Below are positions 8,771 to 14,934 of a stretch of 21,687 nt of DNA, piece after piece. The stretch is from Clostridium sp. CAG:567 (GTDB lineage Bacteria > Bacillota > Clostridia > TANB77 > CAG-508), in assembly GCA_000437855.1 (NCBI GenBank), contig FR902201.1:262-21948 (forward strand). Direction: 5' to 3'. The position numbers and the translations under genes are program-made. Every line of letters begins with the position of its first letter. Position 1 is the first letter of the stretch. The notes under the pieces were generated by a model. That model was not told where the DNA came from. It saw only the letters and a program-made list of their open reading frames with translations, and searched no databases.

Positions 8771-9139
8771 TTAATCCTTTAAAACGGGCATTTCTTCTCC
8801 ATTTATTGTTTCTAATTTCCATTCTTTTAATGTTATTTCATAGTCGTTTTTATGTTCTTTTACATATTCATTTAGCTGGTTTAATGCTTCTTGAACATTC
8901 GAACTATCAAATGACATACTTCCTTCATTTACTTCTATATTTTTATTATTTTTTTTCATACTTGCTGGGTAGAAACAATTTTTTAATCCAACTGTCATTC
9001 CACCCCATACATAATAAAAGTTAGCTCCATACTTAGGAATTGTCACCAAACTACATGTATTAATAATATTAGTTGTACCAGAATGGTATGCGCCACCGAC
9101 TATTCCACTAGTATATCCGCCAACTGCCATTATTAACAT
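8771..9139 (-). pseudogene. 3' part of the pilin-like GLUG-repeat surface protein (after the frameshift)
   Basis: The reading frame offset by one base from the upstream part, with 32 bases of overlap. GGYTSGIVGGAYHSGTTNII continues the same cycle of Gly-rich turn plus INxCxxxxxI seen before the break. Then come NCFYPASM and a coiled C-terminal domain, VQEALNQLNEYVKEHK, ending EWKLETINGEEMPVLKD, which is the usual ending of such proteins. An in-frame ATG at 9139 exists but has no ribosome site. It is therefore best read as the second half of one gene spanning 8771-10292. Its stop lies six bases before the sufS remnant. Confidence 0.75.
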
Positions 9140-10292
9140 GATTTAAGTTTTGTGAAGTTCCCATATTATAGCAATTTACTATTGTAGTAGTTCCGTTTAC
9201 ATCATCAAAAGTTATTAAACCTCTATTATTATTTGTTCTACTATAGCAATTAATTAAAGTTATATTTCCCATTACATGTGATACAAAGCCTGCGCCATTG
9301 CTTCCATCATTAATATTGACTAAATTATAACAATTATAGATTTTGCAATCTGCAGTTCTAAATACAAATGCTCCAATTTCTTGCCCAGGTGCCTTAATAT
9401 TTCCTGTTAATTTTAAATTTTTTATAACGTTTCCATTCGACGTTCCAAATAAACCTGCTTGTTTGTCTGTTCTGTTCTCATATAAGTTTTTTATTGTATA
9501 TCCCTTTCCATCTAGATTTCCTTGAAACATAAGATAGGGACTACCTGTAATTGGTGATATTGGAACAAAACCAACTCCTTCTTTATTTGTTATTAATTCT
9601 TTTAATGTTTTTGTACTTGTTTCATCTATTTTATATGCATCATTTTCTGAATCATAGCTCCATTTTATCTCTGGTTTTGAATACGAATATTTAGATTCAA
9701 AATTTAATGTTCGTGTTAAAATGAAGTTTTTACCTCTAAAAGGATTATTTACAACAGTTGCATCTTTCAACTCACCTTTTTCATCTATATAATTTCCTTT
9801 TCCATTCGTTCTATTTGCTAACATAACTAAATCTTCTATACAACATATTTCATAAGGCTTTTCTTCACTTCCGTCACATCTTCCACCTTTTGTTATGTCT
9901 CCTGCATTTTCATCATTTACTACTTCATTTGGCCCTGTTATATTTCCATTTTTATCTACTTCATAATATCTATTAGTATCTGGAAAAAGTACATCTATTA
10001 CATCTCCTGCATCACTTGCTTCTACATTGTTTCCACCTGCTTCTTCTTGTAATGCTGGTTCAAATATTTCATAACTTATTTCTGTATCTTTTGTTCTTAT
10101 TACTGTTAGACTCTCAGCTCTTGCAACTATTTCTTTTTCATTTGCTATTTCCATTTGTACTTTTGCGTCGCTTGCTCTACTTATTAATCCTTTATCTCCT
10201 ACTACTGTATTTATTGTTATTCCTGCTAGTATTAATAATACCACTATTGTTACTACTAAAACAATTAAAGTTATTCCTCTTGATTTTCTCAT
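9108..10292 (-). CDS. Pilin-like surface protein with GLUG-type repeats, 5' part, frameshifted
   Basis: A 394-aa reading frame starting MRKSRGITLIVLVVTIVVLL: a short basic leader, a Gly cleavage position as in type IV prepilins, and one hydrophobic helix (about 7-30). Mature position 5 is Val instead of the usual Glu. After an extended linker (35-135), residues about 145-385 follow the GLUG/beta-helix adhesin plan: EDLVMLANRTNGKGNY, a FVPISPITG segment, LDGKGYTIKNL, GLFGTSNGNVIKNLKLTG, then repeated IxNCY cycles. The frame ends prematurely at WRIY, and the remaining repeats continue in the next frame. The ATG has an AGGAGA site, and a promoter lies upstream. The predicted role is an exported or pilus-associated adhesin; the ligand is unknown. 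If the frameshift is real, the product lacks its C-terminal domain. Confidence 0.8.
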   Translation of the reverse strand: MRKSRGITLIVLVVTIVVLLILAGITINTVVGDKGLISRASDAKVQMEIANEKEIVARAESLTVIRTKDTEISYEIFEPALQEEAGGNNVEASDAGDVIDVLFPDTNRYYEVDKNGNITGPNEVVNDENAGDITKGGRCDGSEEKPYEICCIEDLVMLANRTNGKGNYIDEKGELKDATVVNNPFRGKNFILTRTLNFESKYSYSKPEIKWSYDSENDAYKIDETSTKTLKELITNKEGVGFVPISPITGSPYLMFQGNLDGKGYTIKNLYENRTDKQAGLFGTSNGNVIKNLKLTGNIKAPGQEIGAFVFRTADCKIYNCYNLVNINDGSNGAGFVSHVMGNITLINCYSRTNNNRGLITFDDVNGTTTIVNCYNMGTSQNLNHVNNGSWRIY

Positions 10293-10323
10293 TTTTCTTT
10301 CTCCTAGTTATTATTACATTTGT

Positions 10324-10352
10324 ATAGTATCATAAATCTTATTTTATTTCAA
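10324..10352 (-). promoter_or_regulatory. Promoter of the pilin-like gene
   Basis: On the minus strand TTGAAA (10352-10347), 17-base spacer, TACTAT (10329-10324), about 31 bases before the ATG. It sits just after the rplS terminator, so the pilin-like gene appears to be transcribed on its own. Confidence 0.65.
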
Positions 10353-10370
10353 TAAATTATAAAAATAAAA

Positions 10371-10396
10371 AAGCACTTATCTTTCGATAAGTGTTT
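10371..10396 (-). terminator. Terminator of the ribosomal/SRP operon, after rplS
   Basis: Stem CACTTATC / GATAAGTG (10374-10381 and 10386-10393) with a TTTC loop, extended by A-U and G-U pairs, then a T-run on the minus strand. It lies just past the rplS stop. Confidence 0.88.
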
Positions 10397-10402
10397 TTTA
10401 GA

Positions 10403-10909
10403 TTATTCTTTAACTTCTTCAACTTTTTCTTCACTAACTGTATCTGTAACTTCTTCTACAACTGGAGTTTCTGTTTCAACAGCTGGTGCTTCTTCTGGTG
10501 CAGATTCAACTGCTGGTTCTTCTACTAATTCTTCTTTTATAATAATTTCTTTGTCTTCGATTCTTGCACCTGTATTTTCTTTTGTCTTAGCAGCTTTACC
10601 AACTTTGTCTCTTAGGTAATATAGTTTTGCTCTTCTAGCTTTACCAACTCTAACTACCTCAACTTTTTCTACTAATGGTGAATGCACTAAGAATGTTTTT
10701 TCTACACCTACACCATAAGAAATTTTTCTTACTGTGAAAGATGCGTTTACTCCTCCGTTTTGTTTTTTAATGATAATTCCTTCAAATACTTGAATTCTTT
10801 GTCTATTACCTTCTTTAATTTTTTGATGTACTCTAACTGTATCACCAACTTTTAAATCTGGTATCTTATTTTTTAATTGCTCGTGTTCAACTGATTTTAC
10901 GATATCCAT
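10403..10909 (-). CDS. rplS: 50S ribosomal protein bL19 with acidic C-terminal extension
   Basis: Large-subunit protein at the 30S-50S interface. Residues 1-115 are a complete bL19 (IPDLKVGDTVRVH, VFEGIIIKKQNGG, FLVHSPLVEKVEVVR, RRAKLYYLRD). Usual bL19 is about 115 aa. Here a further 53 residues follow, about 20 of them Glu or Asp, with Pro, Ala and Val, and no predicted fold. The tail is in the same frame with similar codon use and ends at the operon terminator, so it does not look like a read-through error. The AAAGGAGG site is 12 bases before the ATG. It is the last gene of rpsP-khpA-rimM-trmD-rplS, the standard Firmicutes order. Confidence 0.96.
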   Translation of the reverse strand: MDIVKSVEHEQLKNKIPDLKVGDTVRVHQKIKEGNRQRIQVFEGIIIKKQNGGVNASFTVRKISYGVGVEKTFLVHSPLVEKVEVVRVGKARRAKLYYLRDKVGKAAKTKENTGARIEDKEIIIKEELVEEPAVESAPEEAPAVETETPVVEEVTDTVSEEKVEEVKE

Positions 10910-10934
10910 AACTTTGAATATCCTCCTTTCTTTT

Positions 10935-11600
10935 TTATTTTAATAAATCTGGTCTTTTTTGTTTTGTTATCTCTAGAGATTTTTGCTCTCTCCATTTTCT
11001 TATATTTTCATGATGTCCAGATAATAATACATCTGGTACCTTTTTTCCATGAAATTCTTCTGGTCTTGTGTACTGTGGATATTCTAGAAGATTGTTTGTA
11101 AAAGATTCTTCTTGTGTAGACTCTTCTTTTAATACTCCCTGAATATATCTACTAACACTATCAATTAATACCATCGCTGGTAATTCACCACCTGTTAGTA
11201 CATAATCTCCAATTGATATTTCTTCATCTACAATTTCATCTAAAACGCGTTGATCTATTCCTTCATAATGGCCACATAATAAAATAAGATGTTCTTGTTT
11301 AGAAAGTTCTAAAACTTTTTCTTGATTTAGCACATTTCCTTTAGGTGATAAGTATATAACTTTTGCATTTTCTTTATTTTGTATTGAATTGTAAGCGTCA
11401 TATACTACGCTTGGCATCATTACCATTCCTGCACCACCACCATAAGGTGTATCATCTACTTTTTTATGCTTATCTTTTGAAAAATTTCTGATGTTAATCA
11501 AGTTTATTTGTATTAACTGCTTTTCAATTGCTTTTCCAATAACGCTTTGCTTTACAGCTTCAAACATTTCTGGAAAAAGAGTTAATATGTCAAATTTCAT
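10935..11600 (-). CDS. trmD: tRNA (guanine37-N1)-methyltransferase TrmD
   Basis: SPOUT methyltransferase forming m1G37 in tRNAs with G36, which prevents +1 frameshifting. It has the trefoil-knot motifs GHYEGIDQR (110-118) and SIGDYVLTGGE (129-139), then LLEYPQYTRP and LLSGHHENIRKWR. At 221 aa it is shorter than the E. coli protein (about 255 aa) because it stops soon after the GHH motif, as in many clostridial versions. An AAAGGA site precedes the ATG, and rimM ends 13 bases upstream. Identification is secure. Confidence 0.97.
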   Translation of the reverse strand: MKFDILTLFPEMFEAVKQSVIGKAIEKQLIQINLINIRNFSKDKHKKVDDTPYGGGAGMVMMPSVVYDAYNSIQNKENAKVIYLSPKGNVLNQEKVLELSKQEHLILLCGHYEGIDQRVLDEIVDEEISIGDYVLTGGELPAMVLIDSVSRYIQGVLKEESTQEESFTNNLLEYPQYTRPEEFHGKKVPDVLLSGHHENIRKWREQKSLEITKQKRPDLLK

Positions 11601-11613
11601 GATTTTTCCTTTC

Positions 11614-12123
11614 TTAAATTAATCCTTTTATTATATGAACTGTTATCCTTTCTTGTTCTAAATCAATTTGTTTGATAACTTCTTTAGTTCCAGGTAATAA
11701 TATTTGTTTTCCATCTTCTGATTTTATAACATAAATATCATTAGCACCAGAATTATATATATCTTCTACTTTTCCAAGTAATATATTTTCATCAGTATAA
11801 ACTGTAAGTCCAAGTAAATCTGCAATGAAATAAGTATCTTTTGGAAGCTTTTTACTATTAGATCTTGCAATTTTTAAATAACAACCTCTATATTTTTCAG
11901 CTTCTTCAACAGTATCAATTCCTTTTAGTTTTAATAAGACTTGATTCTTACTATATTTTGTTTCTTCAATTTCAACTTCTGAAAGCTTTCCATCTTTTAC
12001 TAATAGAATAGATTTTAGCTTTTCAAATTGTGAAATATCATCTGTAAAAGGATTTACTTTTACCATACCTTTAATTCCAAAGTGATTTACAATTTGTCCT
12101 ATTTCAAAATATTCTTGTTTCAT
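11614..12123 (-). CDS. rimM: 16S rRNA processing / 30S maturation factor RimM
   Basis: Assists assembly of the 30S head by binding uS19. The N-terminal RimM barrel starts EIGQIVNHFGIKGMVKVNP, and the C-terminal PRC-barrel begins near TYFIADLLGLTVYT and contains GANDIYVI and ILLPGTKEVI. The 169-aa length is normal. Its ribosome site AGAGGA overlaps the end of khpA, with nine bases between the genes. Its position between khpA and trmD is conserved in Firmicutes. Confidence 0.96.
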   Translation of the reverse strand: MKQEYFEIGQIVNHFGIKGMVKVNPFTDDISQFEKLKSILLVKDGKLSEVEIEETKYSKNQVLLKLKGIDTVEEAEKYRGCYLKIARSNSKKLPKDTYFIADLLGLTVYTDENILLGKVEDIYNSGANDIYVIKSEDGKQILLPGTKEVIKQIDLEQERITVHIIKGLI

Positions 12124-12132
12124 ATAATTCCT

Positions 12133-12363
12133 CTAATCCACAAATTCAATAACTACTTTTTTGTGTTCTTTGGCTGCTAAAGATTTCATAACAGTACGAA
12201 TTGCTTTTGCAACTTTTCCTTGTTTTCCTATTACTTTACCCATATCAGATTCTGCTACTTTTACTTCAAAAGTTAAAGTATTTTCTTCTTCCTTTGGACT
12301 TATTGTAACTTTATCTTTATTTTCAACCAAGTTTAGAATAATAGTTTCTAAAATTTCTTTCAT
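12133..12363 (-). CDS. khpA: KH-domain RNA-binding protein KhpA (YlqC family)
   Basis: A 76-aa single KH domain. The RNA-binding GxxG loop is GKQG (46-49) in MGKVIGKQGKVAKAI. In other Firmicutes KhpA pairs with KhpB/Jag and influences cell elongation and sRNA biology. It sits between rpsP and rimM as usual. The nearest purine-rich site, GGAAGG, is about 12 bases before the ATG, a rather long spacing. Confidence 0.93.
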   Translation of the reverse strand: MKEILETIILNLVENKDKVTISPKEEENTLTFEVKVAESDMGKVIGKQGKVAKAIRTVMKSLAAKEHKKVVIEFVD

Positions 12364-12390
12364 TTTTAAGTTTTACCTTCCTTAAGAAAA

Positions 12391-12630
12391 TTATTTTTTA
12401 GATGCTCTTTCTATTAGTTCTTTTACTGATTCTGTTGGTTTTGCACCATTTTTAATCCATGTAGCTAATTTTTCGTCATCTAATATAATTGTAGAAGGTT
12501 CTGTCATTGGATCATAAGAACCAATTTTTTCGATGATTTTTCCATCTCTTGGGCTTTTAGAATCTGCTACAACTATGTGATAGAATGGAGCTTTTTTAGC
12601 ACCTTGTCTTTGTAATCTGATTTTTACCAT
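12391..12630 (-). CDS. rpsP: 30S ribosomal protein bS16
   Basis: Small-subunit assembly protein. It starts with the invariant VKIRLQRQGAKKAPFYHIVV, and later has SPRDGKIIEKIGSYDP and the WIKNGAKPTESV helix. The 79-aa length is normal. It has the strongest ribosome site of the operon (AGGAGGTG, eight bases before ATG), as expected for a ribosomal protein. It is separated from ffh by 240 bases that hold a large hairpin element. Confidence 0.98.
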   Translation of the reverse strand: MVKIRLQRQGAKKAPFYHIVVADSKSPRDGKIIEKIGSYDPMTEPSTIILDDEKLATWIKNGAKPTESVKELIERASKK

Positions 12631-12689
12631 TTGTTTTTCACCTCCTGAAAATTTGTTATTTATATTTTTTAAAATTAAAAACTTTATTA

Positions 12690-12850
12690 AATAATAATGT
12701 TAAAATCGCTGGTCCTTGGTGTCGAGCTTTCTTCCCTTGAATGTCACAAAAACAAATAAATTTGTTTTTGGACACTATCGGACGGAACTCTCCAACTGTT
12801 ACGCTTCGCTCCACCTTACGCGGACTGCGCTTTCTTTTAACATTATTATT
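12690..12850. repeat. Long imperfect hairpin element between ffh and rpsP
   Basis: Outer arms are a 16-bp perfect inverted repeat (12690-12705 and 12835-12850, AATAATAATGTTAAAA and its complement). Inside, further short stems pair in order: CGC/GCG (12707-12709 with 12827-12829), GTCC/GGAC (12712-12715 with 12822-12825), GGTG/CACC (12718-12721 with 12812-12815) and GAGC/GCTC (12724-12727 with 12808-12811). The inner part holds a separate 11-bp hairpin, CAAAAACAAAT (12747-12757) with 12760-12770. The core is much richer in GC than its surroundings. No coding frame is convincing. It could be a folded RNA in the operon transcript or a MITE-like palindromic unit; the sequence does not decide. Confidence 0.7.
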
Positions 12851-12870
12851 CTAAATTTTTTATTGAATAT

Positions 12871-14214
12871 TTAAAATTTAAAATTTTTAGTATCAATGTT
12901 CTTCATCATCTTTTTAATTCCACCTTTGTTGCTTTGCATTTGTTTCATCATTTTTTGTGTCATTTCGAAAGATTTCATGAACTTATTTATTTCTTGTACT
13001 GAAGTTCCACTTCCTTTAGCAATTCTTACTCTTCTACTTCCATTTAATAGTTTTGGATTTTTTCTTTCTGCTTTTGTCATTGAGCAAATCATTGCTTCAA
13101 TTCGTACAAATTCTTTATCATCTATTTTTACATCTTTTAGTTGATTCATTCCAGGAATCATTTTTAGTAAAGATGAAAATGAACCCATTTTTTTGATTTG
13201 TCTTAGTTGTGTTAAATAATCATCTAAGTCAAATTCTTTTTTCTTAAGCTGTTTTTCTATTTTTTCAGCTTCTTCTAAGTCAAAACTTTCTTCTGCTTTT
13301 TCTATAATTGAAAGTACATCTCCCATGCCTAAAATTCTTTGTGCCATTCTGTCTGGATGAAATACTTCTATATCACTTAATTTCTCTCCTGTTGCTGCAA
13401 ACTTAATTGGTCTTCCTGTAACTTTTTTTACTGATAAAGCTGCCCCCCCACGAGTATCACCATCTAATTTTGTAAGAACTACACCATCGATACCTAAGTT
13501 TTCATTAAATGATTTTGCAACATTTACAGCATCTTGACCTGTCATACTGTCTACTACTAATAAAATCTCATGTGGTTTTACATTTGCTTTTACATTTTTT
13601 AATTCTTGCATTAACTCTTCATCAATGTGTAATCTACCTGCTGTATCTAGTATTACTACATCATTTAATTTACTCATTGCTGTTGACATAGCTTGTTTAG
13701 CAATATGTACAACATCTTTTGATTGTTCATTTGCAAAAACTGGTATGTTGAGTTGTGCTCCAACTACTTGTAATTGTTTTATAGCTGCTGGTCTATATAT
13801 ATCACATGCAACTAATAATGGTTTTTTACCTTGTTTTCGAAGTAAATTTGCAAGTTTTCCTGCTGTTGTTGTTTTTCCTGATCCTTGAAGTCCTACTAGC
13901 ATAATAACTGTTGGTGGATTAGGAGTAAAGTTTATTTTACTTTCTGTTCCTCCTAAAAGTTCTATTAATTCATCCTTTACTATTTTAATAACTTGTTGCC
14001 CTGGAGTTAATGATTTTAATACATCTTGCCCCAATGCTTTTTCTTGAACAGTTGCAATAAATTCTTTAACTATTGTATAGTTAACATCTGCCTCAAGTAA
14101 TGCAAGTTTTACTTCTCTAAGCATTTCTTTTAAATCTGATTCTGTAATTCTTGCTTTTCCTCTAAGTTTATTAGTAATATTCTGAAGTTTTGAACTTAAT
14201 CCCTCAAAAGCCAT
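12871..14214 (-). CDS. ffh: Signal recognition particle GTPase Ffh
   Basis: Binds the signal peptide of nascent membrane and secreted proteins together with 4.5S/6S SRP RNA and docks to FtsY. The N domain is at 1-95. The G domain has GLQGSGKT (108-115), DTAGR (190-194) and a later TKLDGDTRGG motif. The methionine-rich M domain starts around 300 and ends with SFEMTQKMMKQMQ. The 447-aa length is normal. The ATG has an AAGGGAG site seven bases upstream. It follows ylxM and lies between two hairpin elements, so its position in the transcript is unusual even though its gene order is standard. Confidence 0.98.
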   Translation of the reverse strand: MAFEGLSSKLQNITNKLRGKARITESDLKEMLREVKLALLEADVNYTIVKEFIATVQEKALGQDVLKSLTPGQQVIKIVKDELIELLGGTESKINFTPNPPTVIMLVGLQGSGKTTTAGKLANLLRKQGKKPLLVACDIYRPAAIKQLQVVGAQLNIPVFANEQSKDVVHIAKQAMSTAMSKLNDVVILDTAGRLHIDEELMQELKNVKANVKPHEILLVVDSMTGQDAVNVAKSFNENLGIDGVVLTKLDGDTRGGAALSVKKVTGRPIKFAATGEKLSDIEVFHPDRMAQRILGMGDVLSIIEKAEESFDLEEAEKIEKQLKKKEFDLDDYLTQLRQIKKMGSFSSLLKMIPGMNQLKDVKIDDKEFVRIEAMICSMTKAERKNPKLLNGSRRVRIAKGSGTSVQEINKFMKSFEMTQKMMKQMQSNKGGIKKMMKNIDTKNFKF

Positions 14215-14246
14215 TTGTTAGCTCCCTTCTTCTAAATAGTATTTAT

Positions 14247-14373
14247 AAATTTTGAAAAGAATTATTATTTGAGTAGGAAAAGTTTATTACAAAGGCAAAG
14301 GCGCAACCTGTTGGTTGTAACTGCGTTTTTAATGAACTTTGACGACCTCAAATGATGATTATTCTTAAAATTT
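14247..14373. repeat. Long imperfect hairpin element between ylxM and ffh
   Basis: Outer arms 14247-14273 and 14347-14373 are imperfect complements (AAATTTT..AAGAAT.AT.ATTTGAG). Inner arms pair too: AAAGTTTATTA with TAATGAACTTT, and CGCAACC with GGTTG around a TGTT-like loop. The element begins directly at the ylxM stop codon on the minus strand. It has the same architecture as the 12690-12850 element but a different sequence. No open frame or ribosome site was seen inside. Confidence 0.6.
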
Positions 14374-14721
14374 TTATGCTAAACAACTTAATTCTTCTCT
14401 AACATGATTTAAAATTTTCTCAATTTTCCTATCAGAAGATGTATCTTCTATTTTGCTTAACTCTTCTAATATTTGTTGAAGCTTGCGTTCTTGCTTTACT
14501 GTTTTTTCCATAAACGATAGCTTTTCTTCTAGCTCGAAAAGTTTATTTTCCCCCTTTTTTATTATATCTCTTACTGCCTGCCTTGTTATATTATTATTTT
14601 CGGCAATCTCTGAAAGTGATAAGTCATTATTATAGTAATCGTTAATTATTTCATATTGTTTATCAGTTAACATTTTGCCATATATTTGACACAACATACT
14701 TATTTTAACGTTTTTTTCCAA
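14374..14721 (-). CDS. ylxM: SRP-associated helix-turn-helix protein YlxM
   Basis: A 115-aa protein of the UPF0122/YlxM family, encoded before ffh throughout Firmicutes and thought to modulate SRP. The sigma-70 region-4-like helix-turn-helix is seen at about 18-55 (LTDKQYEIINDYYNNDLSLS, then ITRQAVRDIIKKGENKL). A coiled charged C-terminus follows. The start is a TTG: AAGGAG lies nine bases upstream, and the nearby ATG (14728) is in another frame that stops after a few codons. It has its own promoter and a structured leader. Confidence 0.92.
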   Translation of the reverse strand: MEKNVKISMLCQIYGKMLTDKQYEIINDYYNNDLSLSEIAENNNITRQAVRDIIKKGENKLFELEEKLSFMEKTVKQERKLQQILEELSKIEDTSSDRKIEKILNHVREELSCLA

Positions 14722-14769
14722 ATGACATCACTCCTTTGTCTTGAGTAATAATTGTTACTTTTCTAAATC

Positions 14770-14834
14770 AGATAAAGTATTTATCTTCGGGTTATGAGCC
14801 CTCATAAAAAATATCAGCATTATTTTGTAATGCT
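14770..14834 (-). promoter_or_regulatory. Structured 5' leader of ylxM-ffh with an initiator-tRNA-like anticodon arm
   Basis: Three hairpins follow each other on the minus strand. The first is AGCATTA/TAATGCT (14834-14816), at the expected transcript start, followed by a T-rich run. The second is GGG-CTCATAA-CCC (about 14803-14788); the 17 bases GGGCTCATAACCCGAAG (14801-14785) equal the anticodon-loop core of tRNA-fMet, including its three G:C pairs. The third is AGATAAA/TTTATCT (14786-14770). There is no acceptor stem, so this is not a tRNA gene. Its function is unknown. Confidence 0.45.
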
Positions 14835-14839
14835 AATAT

Positions 14840-14868
14840 ACTTTACACTATTTTTGTTGATTTGTCAA
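14840..14868 (-). promoter_or_regulatory. Promoter of the ylxM-ffh operon
   Basis: On the minus strand a perfect -35 box TTGACA (14868-14863), 17-base spacer, then TAAAGT (14845-14840). The predicted transcript starts near 14833, leaving a leader of about 110 bases before the TTG start of ylxM. Confidence 0.75.
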
Positions 14869-14902
14869 GTGTTTTGACCAAGAATTTAATTTATTACATA
14901 AG

Positions 14903-14928
14903 AAAAAACGCTCCTAAGAGCGTTTTTT
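14903..14928 (-). terminator. Terminator of ppdK
   Basis: Perfect 11-bp hairpin AAAAAACGCTC / GAGCGTTTTTT around a CTAA loop, only seven bases past the ppdK stop. The symmetric A and T runs mean it could work in both directions. Confidence 0.92.
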
Positions 14929-14934
14929 ATATAA

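Noticed and set aside
9108..9139. Programmed ribosomal frameshift in the pilin-like gene
   Set aside because: No slippery heptamer, internal ribosome-like stimulator or downstream hairpin of the known kind is seen. A mutation or sequence error is simpler.
10016..10327. Plus-strand open frame of 103 codons, almost entirely Leu and other hydrophobic residues
   Set aside because: It is the antisense of the pilin-like gene's hydrophobic helix and low-complexity codons. It has no ribosome site and its composition is an artefact of AT-rich codons.
14785..14801. A tRNA-fMet gene
   Set aside because: Only the anticodon-loop core is present. The outer two anticodon-stem pairs are mismatched, and there is no acceptor stem, T-loop GTTCAA motif or CCA end.
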